Source of the DNA: Ottowia thiooxydans DSM 14619
Lineage (GTDB): Bacteria > Pseudomonadota > Gammaproteobacteria > Burkholderiales > Burkholderiaceae_C
Direction: 5' to 3'
DNA length: 64,000 nt
NCBI RefSeq assembly: GCF_000422885.1
Contig: NZ_AUGX01000023.1
Location: 1-64,000, forward strand
Both the position numbers and the translations under genes were made by a program. Under the pieces are notes generated by a model. That model made no database searches and was not told the DNA's origin. It saw nothing but the letters and a program-made list of their open reading frames with translations. Each line of letters opens with the position of its first letter. Within the stretch, counting starts at the first letter, position 1. This document shows positions 1 to 7,969 of the stretch, one piece after another.

Positions 1-100
1 TGGCATATCGGCGCACGTTGGTTTGCCCATGCACAGCGACATCCAGATGGGCGCTTGCTACATCTACGCCAACAAATTGGGTAGCTTGTTGGATCTTCAT
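1..100 (-). CDS. IS110-family transposase, N-terminal part (runs off the window)
   Basis: The minus strand starts with an ATG at 98-100 and stays open to the window edge. The first residues include the segment FVGVDVASAHLDVAV, the characteristic start of the RuvC-like DEDD domain of IS110-family transposases; the first Asp of GVDVA is the expected first catalytic residue. Only about 33 residues are visible, so the rest of the catalytic core and the C-terminal serine-containing domain lie outside. IS110 elements recombine without terminal inverted repeats. Family confidence is good from the N-terminal motif; whether the element is intact cannot be judged. Confidence 0.75.
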   Translation of the reverse strand, partial: MKIQQATQFVGVDVASAHLDVAVHGQTNVRRYA

Positions 101-280
101 CGTACAAAATACGAGTGCCGGGGTGGGCCCTGCTGTCGGCGTGAGCTTGCAAGAATTGGAGATCGAGACTGCATCATGCAGGTGACGTCGCCAGGTTCCT
201 TATCGTCGCTCGGCGCAGGGATGGGGTGCTGACTCAGTAAGTCGGTCCATTGGGTCTAATGCAATGGCCGATGCCCGTCG
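101..280. other. Probable non-coding end of the IS110 element
   Basis: This stretch lies directly upstream of the IS110-type transposase start and shows no convincing gene. In IS110-group elements the long non-coding end next to the transposase start encodes the bridge RNA. The element boundary cannot be placed from one copy, so both the limits and the presence of an RNA gene are inferred. Confidence 0.3.
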
Positions 281-407
281 ATGTCCCTCCATCCCGGCTC
301 CTCGCCCTTTCTTCATGGTTGGTTGATGGAAACCAAACCATACAAGCCCGTCGAAGGGTCGAAGCCTTGCGCAACGCTACGACAGGCGCAGCCCCCAAAA
401 GTCACAT

Positions 408-929
408 TCAGGATTTACGCAGCGAACTATAAAAAGCCAACCCAGACTGCAGATGCGGTCCAAATGCGAACCCACGCTGGATCATCTGGTCCAGCTCTGC
501 TTGCTGAATCTCTATCACATAGCTTTTGGCAGTACCCACCACGCGTGTGTCTCCCACACCCAACGCCTTCATATCGCGCCCACCGTACCACTTGGCGGGG
601 TCGGCATGCCCTGCCTTATAGGTTTTGCCTGCATGTTCGATCTGCCAGCCACCATCGAGTAATACCCAGAAGCTGTCACCCCCCCGTGCGCTGCTGGCGA
701 TCACAGCACCGGGCGCAGTCGCCCATTCGCGCGAGTGGTCAATCACCCATTGCAGTTGCTCACGGGAGAGTGCCTTGAAGAAAGGCACCTTGGCCAGCAG
801 ATTCAGGTAGGTGACGGAAGCGGTCATACCCGGTCCCGGCGGAGGTGCCGAAGGCTTTTGCGCACAAGCGCCGATCGGCACGGAAGCGGCCATCAGCAAC
901 AGAGCTCTTCTATGAATCGCTTGGGACAT
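408..929 (-). CDS. Exported lipoprotein with a cyclic-nucleotide-binding (CRP-like) fold
   Basis: This 173-residue protein begins with a short basic region, a hydrophobic stretch and a lipobox-like VPIGAC at about residues 17-22, so it is probably a lipoprotein. After a Pro-rich linker, residues about 40-160 read like a cNMP-binding domain: an opening LAKVPFFKALSREQLQWV helix, a jelly-roll core and a closing helix. No HTH domain follows. The typical phosphate-binding RxA motif is not evident, so ligand binding is doubtful. The start is supported by AGGAG just upstream of the ATG. It stands alone. cNMP domains are normally cytoplasmic, so an exported copy is unusual. The fold call is moderate; the function is unknown. 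Confidence 0.6.
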   Translation of the reverse strand: MSQAIHRRALLLMAASVPIGACAQKPSAPPPGPGMTASVTYLNLLAKVPFFKALSREQLQWVIDHSREWATAPGAVIASSARGGDSFWVLLDGGWQIEHAGKTYKAGHADPAKWYGGRDMKALGVGDTRVVGTAKSYVIEIQQAELDQMIQRGFAFGPHLQSGLAFYSSLRKS

Positions 930-1357
930 GCTTTCTCCTCTTGGTGTATTGCAGCCATGCTAATGCCCTCGGTCCGTGCATACATGCTCAAGTTCCCTGA
1001 GATGACTGGACGGAATCAAACAGAGCGGGGAAACGTCCAGATGGGCTCGCCGATCAGCACGGCCTCGGTGTTTGTGAGTTTACCGATCCGGGTTTAGGCA
1101 GACTATTGCTTTTGCAAAGACTCCATTGCTATATGTCGGCGTCTTGGCGAAAACCCTTTGCTATACGATCACTACACGCAGCCCTGAAGCAACCAAGCCC
1201 AACGGATACAGCTGTCTCTCGGGCTATGCGCCATACCCTTTCATGGCCCATGAGCCTGCCGCTCCGCAGTAGGAGAAGTTGGTTATGTAAGTTCGTATGG
1301 CTGTCAGCATTCTGCTGGGAGTCGATATAGACTCGAACCTAAGACTTCGCAACTAGC
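930..1357. other. Intergenic region, no gene recognised
   Basis: About 430 bases between the cNMP-domain lipoprotein and the next gene. Open frames here lack family signatures and ribosome-binding sites. A T-loop-like GGTTCGAGTC occurs near 1330 on the minus strand, but no tRNA can be folded around it. Confidence 0.4.
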
Positions 1358-1768
1358 ATGACGAATGAGCAGATTCCCGATTGGTCGTCACAAAGCATGC
1401 CTCGCCCCAACCCGGCTGAGAGCAAGCGGCTAGCGCGCATGATTCAGTCAGGGCAGCTAATTCCCGTACTGAACCGCACCAAATGGGCAGAGCTACGTAC
1501 AGAAATGTTGGGGGCCTCGGCCGAGCAGTCACCACGCTTTAGGGTACGTGGAGTGTTCTCTCCCGAGGGCTTTCGGGCGGATTGGGAAGGTGAGTTTTAC
1601 TATCACTTGCACCCAGTAGACGTAATTGAATGGATCGAGCTAAAAGCCGCTTCAGATGAGTGGCTGCGAACTGCACTAAGACGACACAGCATCCCGTTTT
1701 CTATTGAGTCTGGTGTTGTTCGCGTCTGGGGCTACACACGGCCTGGAAAGCAACCTACCTGGTCTTGA
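1358..1768 (+). CDS. Small hypothetical protein, possibly DUF6678-like
   Basis: A 136-residue soluble protein. Residues 20-60 contain an NRTKWAELRTEML segment, followed by an aromatic-rich core (WEGEFYYHLHPVDVIEWIEL) and a basic C-terminus. The NxTKW...LR opening and the acidic/aromatic middle resemble DUF6678-type small proteins, known mainly from genomic islands and of unknown function. No signal peptide, membrane segment or catalytic motif is visible. There is no strong Shine-Dalgarno before the ATG. It is separated from neighbours by about 100 bases or more, so it is probably transcribed alone. The family link is tentative. Confidence 0.5.
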   Translation: MTNEQIPDWSSQSMPRPNPAESKRLARMIQSGQLIPVLNRTKWAELRTEMLGASAEQSPRFRVRGVFSPEGFRADWEGEFYYHLHPVDVIEWIELKAASDEWLRTALRRHSIPFSIESGVVRVWGYTRPGKQPTWS

Positions 1769-1883
1769 GCTGGCGGTGAGTTCAGGAAAAGCTCGAAAGC
1801 GGGGCAGCACATCAGATCAAGCGGATCGAAGGTGATAGCCTTGTGTATGGGCTTTAACCACTCAAGCCAGTTTTAACTTAGCC

Positions 1884-2423
1884 ATGCGAACCCCTTCTCG
1901 CACAATGCCGCCGCGTAGAACGCCATCCAGGCTTGCTCTGTGGAGCTCCTGCGCGATTCTTGCTGCCTTGCTTCTGAGCTTCCTCTGGGTCGCGTCCATT
2001 GGGATCGCGTTGCTGGTGGGCATTGCCGTTGCGGCCGTCTGGATCATAGGGCGCTGGACGCTTGGCAAGCAACGGACGCAGCTCGCACAATTGGCAGCCA
2101 CGAGACCGGATGAATCCATATGCCAGTTCGCCCGCAGCTTCGACACAGGCTCTGTAGATACATGGGTTATCCGAGCGGTCTACGAGACGCTCCAGCACGA
2201 GCTGGCGTATGCCCACTCAGCGTTTCCTTTGCGGGCGTCCGACACGCTTCAAGAACTCTTTTGCGATCCGGACGACCTGGACATGGCAGTCGCCCCCGAG
2301 GTCGGACGGCGAGCGGGGCGGTCGCTCAACGACACTGAGGCGAATCCTTACTACGGGAAAGTGCACTCCGTCACTGACCTGGTCATGTTCTTCAATGCTC
2401 AACCCAGAACCTTAGCGAACTGA
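1884..2423 (+). CDS. Hypothetical membrane protein with two N-terminal transmembrane segments
   Basis: A 179-residue protein. Residues about 16-55 form two adjacent hydrophobic helices (around SCAILAALLLSFLW and IGIALLVGIAVAAVWII), then a basic linker and a soluble domain of about 115 residues rich in acidic residues with no recognised family. The topology suggests a cytoplasmic C-terminal domain anchored by a helical hairpin. A signal for initiation is weak and a shorter start is possible. Function is not recognised. It sits in a stretch of unrelated small genes typical of acquired DNA. Confidence 0.55.
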   Translation: MRTPSRTMPPRRTPSRLALWSSCAILAALLLSFLWVASIGIALLVGIAVAAVWIIGRWTLGKQRTQLAQLAATRPDESICQFARSFDTGSVDTWVIRAVYETLQHELAYAHSAFPLRASDTLQELFCDPDDLDMAVAPEVGRRAGRSLNDTEANPYYGKVHSVTDLVMFFNAQPRTLAN

Positions 2424-2524
2424 TTCGCGGCGAGGCTGGATGGGGCGTCATCGCTTAGATGCTAGGCCAGCGCCTGAAGTTGGTGTGGCAACGGCTGCCT
2501 GACCCGCGTCAGGCTGTGCGCCCA

Positions 2525-2800
2525 TCATTCATAAGCACGAGTCCGAACAGCTATGTAGCAATGTCCTCCGGCAGGCAGCACAGTGCCGACTGAGCATAGA
2601 GGCGCATTGCCATCGTCATAGAACGAATACGGCGTGCCAACCGTCATTCCTGTGGAAACATGGCCTATCGACGCTCTTGCATAGACGCCGCCTTCATGCT
2701 CCCAGGTTGATTCGTTCCATCGATCAAATTCCAGTTCGGTTTCGAGGGGTCTATGCGTATCTTTTTGAATTACGATCCTTCCGCGCCGGCAAGAAGCCGA
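2525..2800 (-). pseudogene. Start-less reading frame, apparent 3' remnant of an unknown gene
   Basis: The minus strand is open for roughly 90 codons ending in TGA at 2525-2527. The translation looks protein-like (for example LEFDRWNESTWEHEGG and PYSFYDDGNAPLCSVGT, with mixed hydrophobic and aromatic residues), but no in-frame ATG, GTG or TTG opens it, and it runs into the 5' end of the divergent lipoprotein gene. The family is not recognised. It is most likely the tail of a gene cut by the rearrangement that placed the lipoprotein gene here. Chance openness in GC-rich DNA is the alternative. Confidence 0.35.
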
Positions 2801-2830
2801 GCGCTCTCCAACAACAACGGAAGTATTGAA

Positions 2831-3589
2831 ATGAAGTGCAGGATGGTTCTCTTGAGTGCGGCTCTGGTGCTGGCTGCGTGTGGCGGAGGTGGGGATGGAG
2901 GTTCAGCGGAGCCGGTAGCACCGACACCAACCACACCCACGACACCCGGGGGTCTTCCCCCGCCCGAGCCGGCGACCCCAGTGGCACCCGCAGGCACAAC
3001 CGCTGCCGAAATCCTCGCCCTTGCCGATGCCACCAACTTGGCCGGCACCAGCTACCCATGGAACGGTCGCTTTGCAGGCATGGTGAAACGCTGGCGTTTG
3101 CCCATTCCCGTCAAGACCAATGGCGAGGCCCGGGCCGTGCCTGCAATGGATGCGATTGAAGCCAAGCTCGGCTTCACCGTCTTTGACCGCACCAGCCTTG
3201 CCAATGCCGACGAAACCACGATCACCCGTGGCCTGGTGTTCCGCCAAGGTACTTCTTATTTGCCAGTCGGTGGAAATCCGCGGTCCTTCTGTGCAAATGT
3301 CAGCGATGCCCCGTTGAGTGGCGGCTGGTCCGCATCCATGGTTTCGCCGGGCGAACTGACGGGACGCATCTATGTGAATCTGGACAACCCGCAGTGCGTG
3401 GCAGATGCCGAGATCGTCATTCACGAAATCGGGCATGCCATGGGCCTTGCCACCCACTTCAAAGGCTTCGGTGGCGAAGATGACGATGGCGCCATCGGAC
3501 CTGAGTTCTGGCCCGTGCTGGCGACTCTCTATGCAAACCCCATCGGTACGCCCAAAGCATCCGTAGTGGTCAAGCAAATCAAAGACTGA
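2831..3589 (+). CDS. Lipoprotein with a zinc-metalloprotease motif
   Basis: A 252-residue protein. The signal peptide ends in a lipobox (VLAACGGGG), followed by a Pro/Thr-rich linker to about residue 60 and a globular domain. Residues 198-209 read HEIGHAMGLATH, the extended HExxHxxGxxH zinc site of metzincin-type proteases (ligands H198, H202, H209; base E199). It therefore probably acts as a membrane-anchored protease facing the periplasm or surface; the substrate is unknown. The ATG at 2831 is chosen because it immediately precedes the basic-hydrophobic signal sequence; an upstream ATG at 2753 would place 26 extra residues before it. A broken copy lacking the zinc site lies at 16124-16418. 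Confidence 0.75.
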   Translation: MKCRMVLLSAALVLAACGGGGDGGSAEPVAPTPTTPTTPGGLPPPEPATPVAPAGTTAAEILALADATNLAGTSYPWNGRFAGMVKRWRLPIPVKTNGEARAVPAMDAIEAKLGFTVFDRTSLANADETTITRGLVFRQGTSYLPVGGNPRSFCANVSDAPLSGGWSASMVSPGELTGRIYVNLDNPQCVADAEIVIHEIGHAMGLATHFKGFGGEDDDGAIGPEFWPVLATLYANPIGTPKASVVVKQIKD

Positions 3590-3600
3590 AGAAAGAGGTG

Positions 3601-3699
3601 ATGAAACTGATTGAAGGCCAGCTCAAACAGCGCGGGATTCCTTGCCCCGACATTGCTTCTTGGAAGGTTGACATGCTCCAAAGCCATATCGCGGAATAG
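3601..3699 (+). CDS. Possible 32-codon small ORF behind the metalloprotease gene
   Basis: An ATG at 3601 follows the protease stop by 11 bases with a purine-rich GAAAGAGGTG immediately before it. The frame runs 32 codons to TAG. The same leader and first codons (MKL) recur behind the broken copy at 16430, but the two peptides diverge after about five residues. Without sequence conservation of the peptide, coding is uncertain; it may be leftover homology. Confidence 0.25.
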   Translation: MKLIEGQLKQRGIPCPDIASWKVDMLQSHIAE

Positions 3700-3731
3700 G
3701 TCCCACACAATAAGTCCAACCTGATCTCTCT

Positions 3732-4454
3732 ATGCTGAACCACTACCCTCGATTTCATGAAGGCGCATCGACTGGTCTTGTTCACAAGATCGGAGGCCTG
3801 CCTTGGGGGTTGCCTGCGCATCTATGGCCCCTGTGTGCTGATTGCGAACGCCCAATGAGCCATTTGGGGCAGTTCCCAACTCATTCCACCGAGTTAGACG
3901 CGCCCGCGCTGCCGCACGCGCCAGATGAAGTGCTATTTCTCTTCAAATGTGAATGGGATAGCGGGTGCTTCTTCTGGGAGCATTCCGAGGGTTCAAACCA
4001 AGTACTTAGTGTGCCGAGAAAAGAGCTAGGAGACGCGCCCACACATCCGCCCACCATCGATGCGCAAGAAAACGGGGAAGAGCTAAAGGTTTTACCTGAA
4101 CTGGGTGTAACCCGTTGGATAGTGCAAGAGGATGGCGTGCCCGCCGACGTGGAAGACGATTTCTATGACTATGGGCGGCACAGCGAGTTGCCCCGTGACA
4201 TCGCCCACCCGCAGGGTTGGGCTGATCAATTTAATACTAAGTTCGGCGGAGTTCCTTACTGGACGCCAAACGGCGCGCAAGGTCAGCCCGACCTTCCCCC
4301 GGGGCGCTTACTGCTGCAAATTGATAGCTGGGTAATCATGGACGATGAAAGCTTGTCCGACGAAGTCGCAAACTTTTGCTCAGACGGAATAGCCTATATT
4401 TTCATAGACTGCTCTCAGTCACCTCCGGTGTTCTCGATGATTATTAACCGTTGA
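3732..4454 (+). CDS. YwqG/DUF1963-like protein
   Basis: A 240-residue soluble protein. Its N-terminal region contains KIGGLPWGLP followed by CADCERPMSHLGQF, the pattern of YwqG/DUF1963 proteins (a conserved GGxP segment, then a hydrophobic/Q/F stretch, with paired Cys in some members). The C-terminal half has the usual GHxxQ-type region replaced by a YWTPNGAQGQPDLPPGRLLLQIDS segment typical of the longer variants. The biochemical role of the family is unknown; members are frequent in islands and near toxins. No signal peptide. No clear operon partner, although the next gene follows at 48 bases on the same strand. Confidence 0.6.
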   Translation: MLNHYPRFHEGASTGLVHKIGGLPWGLPAHLWPLCADCERPMSHLGQFPTHSTELDAPALPHAPDEVLFLFKCEWDSGCFFWEHSEGSNQVLSVPRKELGDAPTHPPTIDAQENGEELKVLPELGVTRWIVQEDGVPADVEDDFYDYGRHSELPRDIAHPQGWADQFNTKFGGVPYWTPNGAQGQPDLPPGRLLLQIDSWVIMDDESLSDEVANFCSDGIAYIFIDCSQSPPVFSMIINR

Positions 4455-4502
4455 AGACGCGTATCGGCCAGTAGCGGTCATTGACGATACGATCTTTTTC
4501 CA

Positions 4503-4889
4503 ATGTTCATTCGATTTGTGGTCCACAACCTTGATGTTGATTCAGGCCGTCGGCAGGGCTTATTCCAGGCGTTGGACACCCTGAATTTGAGCGGCCAACT
4601 GAATGGTGCTGACAAGCAAGCATATTTCGCAGCCCGGGACTGGTTTCGAGTCAACCTGAAGACGCCAGACAGCTTTGCCCGCGCATCGCGACCGCATGCA
4701 AAGAAGGTTGCGCTGAGCTGGTTCAAAGACACAGCCAGTGAACACATTCGTCAGATGTACGGCATGGCAGAAGTCTTGAAATCGCACGAAGTTGCGGTTG
4801 AAGTCCTTCGCACGAATCGCCCTGGCTATGTCGTGTATGAGGACGAGTACCAAATAGCAGCCGAGCCGTTCACGGACACCCGCACCTAA
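4503..4889 (+). CDS. Hypothetical protein of 128 residues
   Basis: A soluble, mixed alpha/beta-looking protein with no signal peptide and no recognised catalytic motif. The C-terminal region (SHEVAVEVLRTNRPGYVVYEDEYQIAAEPF) is compact and beta-rich, and the acidic VYEDEYQ segment is the most distinctive feature. It follows the YwqG-like gene closely on the same strand and could be co-transcribed. Size and context resemble small immunity or cassette-borne proteins, but nothing in the sequence proves that. Function unknown. Confidence 0.5.
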   Translation: MFIRFVVHNLDVDSGRRQGLFQALDTLNLSGQLNGADKQAYFAARDWFRVNLKTPDSFARASRPHAKKVALSWFKDTASEHIRQMYGMAEVLKSHEVAVEVLRTNRPGYVVYEDEYQIAAEPFTDTRT

Positions 4890-4973
4890 GCGGGGATTAT
4901 GGGTGTCTGGTCGTCCGCTACGGGCCCACAAGAGACATTCCTCGTGTTTCAAAGCGGCCATTGAGGGCGCCTA

Positions 4974-5543
4974 CTAGCCGCCAGTGGCTTTGCGGATTTC
5001 GAGGAAGACAAACAATAGCGCAGCAAAGCCGAAGATGACAAAGAGCCCCAGTGCCCATCGTCTAAGCGCGCCGCCTCTTGAGGCTGGGTCCACGAGGTGA
5101 ACGACTTTGAAGCCGTCTTCGGGTGGTGTCGCGCCTCTGACCAAAAGCTCCTTCAAAACTGGTCTCGCGCATCGCCCCCACAACGCAAACTTCAACGCGC
5201 TCATACCGTCTCCAGGACGCAGATGCAGTACATCTGCTCCAGAACGAATGAGAAAAAGAGCCACTGCGCTGCGACCACCGGAACAAGCCGTCATCAACGG
5301 CGTCAGTCCAGTATCGTCGAGTAGGTTCAGATTGGCGCCGGAGGCAACAAGGAATTCAACGACATCTCTGTGCCCTTCTTCAGCTGCAACGTGAAGTGCG
5401 GTCCGCTGGTAGTGGCTGTCACGTGCGTCAACGCTCAGGTCATCGGTTAGAAGTGCGCGCACCCGAGATAGGTCACCAGCGGATGCCGCACTCACAAGAA
5501 AATTTGAAGCGGGGTCACCGCTGACCGCATAAATCAATCTCAT
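4974..5543 (-). CDS. Ankyrin-repeat protein with a C-terminal membrane anchor
   Basis: A 189-residue protein. Residues about 17-140 carry about three to four ankyrin repeats, the clearest being TALHVAAEEGHRDVVEFLVASGANLNLLD and TPLMTACSGGRSAVALFLIRSGAD (each shown in part). A degenerate repeat follows, then a hydrophobic helix at about 160-182 (ALGLFVIFGFAALLFVFLEI) and a short basic tail. Ankyrin domains mediate protein binding; here the domain would be tethered to the inner membrane on the cytoplasmic side. The partner is unknown. The gene is divergent or convergent to its neighbours and appears monocistronic. Confidence 0.75.
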   Translation of the reverse strand: MRLIYAVSGDPASNFLVSAASAGDLSRVRALLTDDLSVDARDSHYQRTALHVAAEEGHRDVVEFLVASGANLNLLDDTGLTPLMTACSGGRSAVALFLIRSGADVLHLRPGDGMSALKFALWGRCARPVLKELLVRGATPPEDGFKVVHLVDPASRGGALRRWALGLFVIFGFAALLFVFLEIRKATGG

Positions 5544-5612
5544 CTGTTTAATGCGCCTTGCTATTTTGTGCGAACGCTTAAAGGGCCGCTCCTGGCCGAA
5601 TACAGCTATAGG

Positions 5613-5915
5613 TTACTGACCGGCGCCACTGATGAATGCTGCCACTTTTTCGGCCAACGCCTGATTCGTGGAGCGCACTGCGAGAAATGAAGGTTGGCCC
5701 GCAACCGGGTCCACATCAACACGCTGGTCCGATTGACCGCGTAGCGACAGAGTCAGTTCGGTCCACTCTTCATCGTCCTGAGAGCGGCTATCTCCATCGG
5801 AGTCAACGTTGCAGTTTTCCCCCCATAGATGCTCCGCAACTCGCCAATACGCTGGTCGCCGCCCCACAGCGTTCACGCGAATGATGTGCTCTGGAAACGG
5901 TGAATGTGGAGTCAT
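5613..5915 (-). CDS. Hypothetical acidic protein of 100 residues
   Basis: A small protein opening with HIIRVNAVGRRPAYWRVAEHLWG and continuing with a strongly acidic middle (DSDGDSRSQDDEEW), then a beta-rich WTELTLSLRG segment. No signal peptide, transmembrane helix or known motif. It lies 69 bases upstream (in its own direction) of the ankyrin gene and could be co-transcribed with it. The balance of residues makes it a credible protein, but the family is not recognised. Confidence 0.45.
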   Translation of the reverse strand: MTPHSPFPEHIIRVNAVGRRPAYWRVAEHLWGENCNVDSDGDSRSQDDEEWTELTLSLRGQSDQRVDVDPVAGQPSFLAVRSTNQALAEKVAAFISGAGQ

Positions 5916-6156
5916 AACGTAAATGTCTGGTTCTGGCCGGATTCTGCCTCATGCTGATGGCCTCCAGCGGGACCTGAGCCGTCGGTGGGCCTTGGTCTTC
6001 ACAGCGGTCCAGCGGACTGCAGGACTTTTTTTCAAAAGATGTATCGTCACGGTCCGGATGTATCAATCGGGTTGTGCGGTCTATTTAACGTTATACGGCT
6101 TGTCGCGGTGCAAACACCGTCGATTGAGCATCGAGCACCTACAGTTGGAGGGAAAC

Positions 6157-6792
6157 ATGGGCAATAGATACTTGACAGTAGTCTTCACGTTCCTGCTTGC
6201 ATTTTTGACGGGTTGCGCGACACCACATTCCCATCTCATTTCCAAAAAGGAACCCCTGATCGACAGGGAGCACGGTCTGGTAGTCGTTTCTTTGGGTTCA
6301 GGCACGATGTCCATGCCGGCCATTGATGGTGTCACAACGCAGGCTGATGGCAAGCCTGCAGACTTCAGAATCACTACGACCGCAAATATGCTGGTCTATG
6401 GTGCCTGGGACGCAAAGGAGGCGGTAAGACCTGGGCCCGCCGGAGGTCGCCGCGTGTTGCTCGCCTATTCTGTCGCGCCAGGGGACTATTCCATCAGCGC
6501 CGTCCATTTATACATACCTAGTTATCCAGCGACTTACAGCGGAAAGGTTCAATTTCCTCGCCCCTATCGATTCGGAGTGGAAGCCGGGAAGGTTACCTAT
6601 CTGGGAGTTGTCGAAGTCAATATGACGACCGCGCCGAATGTGATCGGTGAAATCATTCCGGCGCTGAGCATGCAGGTGCCGGCGCGCATGAGCGTTCGAC
6701 TGCTCGATGAATTTGAGGAGGACAACAAAATCCTCATAACGATGCGGCCGGAGCTTAAGGCTGCTCCAGTACTCTTACCCGCCGGACGATGA
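6157..6792 (+). CDS. Hypothetical lipoprotein
   Basis: A 211-residue protein with a signal peptide and lipobox (FLTGC, residues about 16-20), followed by a predicted beta-rich domain. The internal segments VLLAYSVAPGDYSISAVHL and PYRFGVEAGKVTYLGVVEV resemble the carboxypeptidase-regulatory-like/DUF2846-type fold in which a periplasmic beta-sandwich is attached to the membrane; this is only a resemblance. The ATG at 6157 is chosen because TTGGAGGGAAAC precedes it and the lipobox follows at normal distance; upstream in-frame codons are not protein-like. The stop is only 8 bases before an attC-like site, so this may be a gene cassette. Confidence 0.65.
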   Translation: MGNRYLTVVFTFLLAFLTGCATPHSHLISKKEPLIDREHGLVVVSLGSGTMSMPAIDGVTTQADGKPADFRITTTANMLVYGAWDAKEAVRPGPAGGRRVLLAYSVAPGDYSISAVHLYIPSYPATYSGKVQFPRPYRFGVEAGKVTYLGVVEVNMTTAPNVIGEIIPALSMQVPARMSVRLLDEFEEDNKILITMRPELKAAPVLLPAGR

Positions 6793-6799
6793 AGTCGCC

Positions 6800-6868
6800 G
6801 TACAACTGGTTGCTCAATGCGACCCGCTACGGCGAGCCTTCGCAGTCGACTCAGCGCCGGCGTTAGAC
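6800..6868 (+). repeat. attC-like integron cassette site
   Basis: A 69-base site directly after the lipoprotein stop. It ends in GTTAGAC (matching the GTTRRRY core) at 6862-6868 and begins with GTACAAC at 6800-6806, its imperfect inverse. Inner arms GCTCAAT and ACTCAGC also pair partly. The next ATG follows at 6872, as is usual in cassette arrays. No integrase gene or second clear attC was seen, so this could be a lone cassette or a coincidence. Confidence 0.4.
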
Positions 6869-6871
6869 GGC

Positions 6872-7140
6872 ATGAGCTACTGTCCGAATTGCTCGCGACC
6901 CGTTGCCTCTGGTGCAGCCACTTGCTCCGCGTGCGGAGCAGTATTTGACGGAACCGGATGGGTGTCGGTCGACAGGCCCTCCGATCGGCACAGCGGGAAC
7001 TTGGGCATCAAGATCATCGGCGCAGGCGGAGGTTCGAGCGGTCCTGTATCCGGGTGCCACCTTTTCGGTATGGAAATCAACTTCATCGCAGCAATCGGAA
7101 CGCCAGCATTTGTCGCATCGTTCTTGGCAATCCCGGCTGG
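6872..7140 (+). pseudogene. Zinc-ribbon protein gene, 3' end lost to an IS insertion
   Basis: The frame begins MSYCPNCSRPVASGAATCSACGAVFDG, a zinc-ribbon with two CxxC knuckles (Cys at about residues 4, 7, 18, 21; quoted in parts). A glycine-rich linker and a hydrophobic stretch follow (INFIAAIGTPAFVASFLAI region), suggesting a small membrane protein with an N-terminal zinc-ribbon. Protein-like sequence stops near 7140, where transposase sequence on the opposite strand begins; the frame then runs on into IS DNA to 7255. The gene is therefore truncated. The exact junction is uncertain by about 20 bases. Confidence 0.5.
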
Positions 7141-7142
7141 AG

Positions 7143-7325
7143 TTGCCCGAATGTTGAGTTCAGTTACCTGCCGTTCAAACGTTCTGGCCATCACATTTTC
7201 GCCCAAGCGCTTGAAGCAATTCATCTTCGTCTCCACCAGTGATCTACGGTGGTAGCCACTCCAGCGTTTCCAGATATCCCGGCCCAAGCGGCGGCATGCC
7301 TTGACCGCTTCATTGCGATGCATGA
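7143..7325 (-). pseudogene. Outer IS5-family transposase, C-terminal fragment
   Basis: The minus strand encodes a segment with IWKRWSGYHRRSLVETKM and then CFKRLGENVMARTFERQV, the C-terminal region of a common IS5-family DDE transposase; the Glu of VETKM is the likely third catalytic residue. The frame is joined at 7325-7335 to the inner element and at about 7143 to the zinc-ribbon gene. It pairs with the N-terminal piece at 7970-8196 as one interrupted gene. Non-functional. Confidence 0.65.
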
Positions 7326-7334
7326 ATGCCAACC

Positions 7335-7955
7335 CTTTGCGTAGTTTCGGGCCCTGGCACACCGTGTACATGCGGCTGTATCGCTGGGCCCATAGCGGCG
7401 TACTTGCCGAAGTTCTTAACCATCTGCAGCAACAGGCACTTAGCCAGTGGGCTGTTCAAGCGTTGAGCCTGGACTCCACCATCGTCAAAGTTCACCCTGA
7501 TGGCTACGGGGCTCAGAAAAAACGGACCACAAGCCATAGGCAAGAGTCGAGGTGGATGGAGCTGCAAGATTCACATGGTCGCAGCCAGTTGCAAGGATGC
7601 ATTGATCTGGAGTTTGACGCCCGGACAAGCCGGAGACAGCCCGGAAGGCCGCAAACTCGTCGAGGCGATTGACGTGCAAGATTCAGCTGTGTATTTGCTC
7701 ATGGACAGCGCCTATGACAGCGATGACTTGCGTGCAGCAGCTGAGGATCGAAACCTTATCCCGGTTGTCCCTGCGCATCCACGACGCAAGAACCCCATGC
7801 CACTAGATAAGCAAAAATATCGCCAACGCAATGAAGTTGAACGGTTATTTCGACGGATCAAGGCCTATCGGCGAGTTTTTACCCGCTACGACAAGTTGGA
7901 TGCCATGTATGCCGCGTTTTTCTCGATGGCTTTGATCTTTGAGTTGCTTCGGTAA
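7335..7955 (+). pseudogene. Inner IS5-family (IS427-like) transposase, 5'-truncated and frameshifted
   Basis: Translation from about 7338 gives RSFGPWHTVYMRLYRWAHSG and then LDSTIVKVHPDG, the first catalytic Asp region. After a run of six A at 7517-7522 the frame shifts, and the second frame continues GPQAIGKSRGGWSCKIHMVA, then LLMDSAYDSDDLR (second Asp) and NEVERLFRRIKAYRRVFTRYDK (third catalytic Glu; quoted in part), ending at 7955. The first 60 or so residues of the family are missing. The downstream frame is +1 relative to the first, so this may be an indel in the A tract or a programmed-shift site. Either way the 5' loss makes it inactive. Confidence 0.75.
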
Positions 7956-7969
7956 CGTGAACAGGCCCT

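Noticed and set aside
1319-1357. T-loop-like GGTTCGAGTC on the minus strand suggesting a tRNA
   Set aside because: The T-stem and acceptor do not pair and no D- or anticodon arm can be placed.
2903-3577. Long minus-strand frame opposite the protease lipoprotein
   Set aside because: Antisense shadow of a gene with clear signal peptide and zinc motif.
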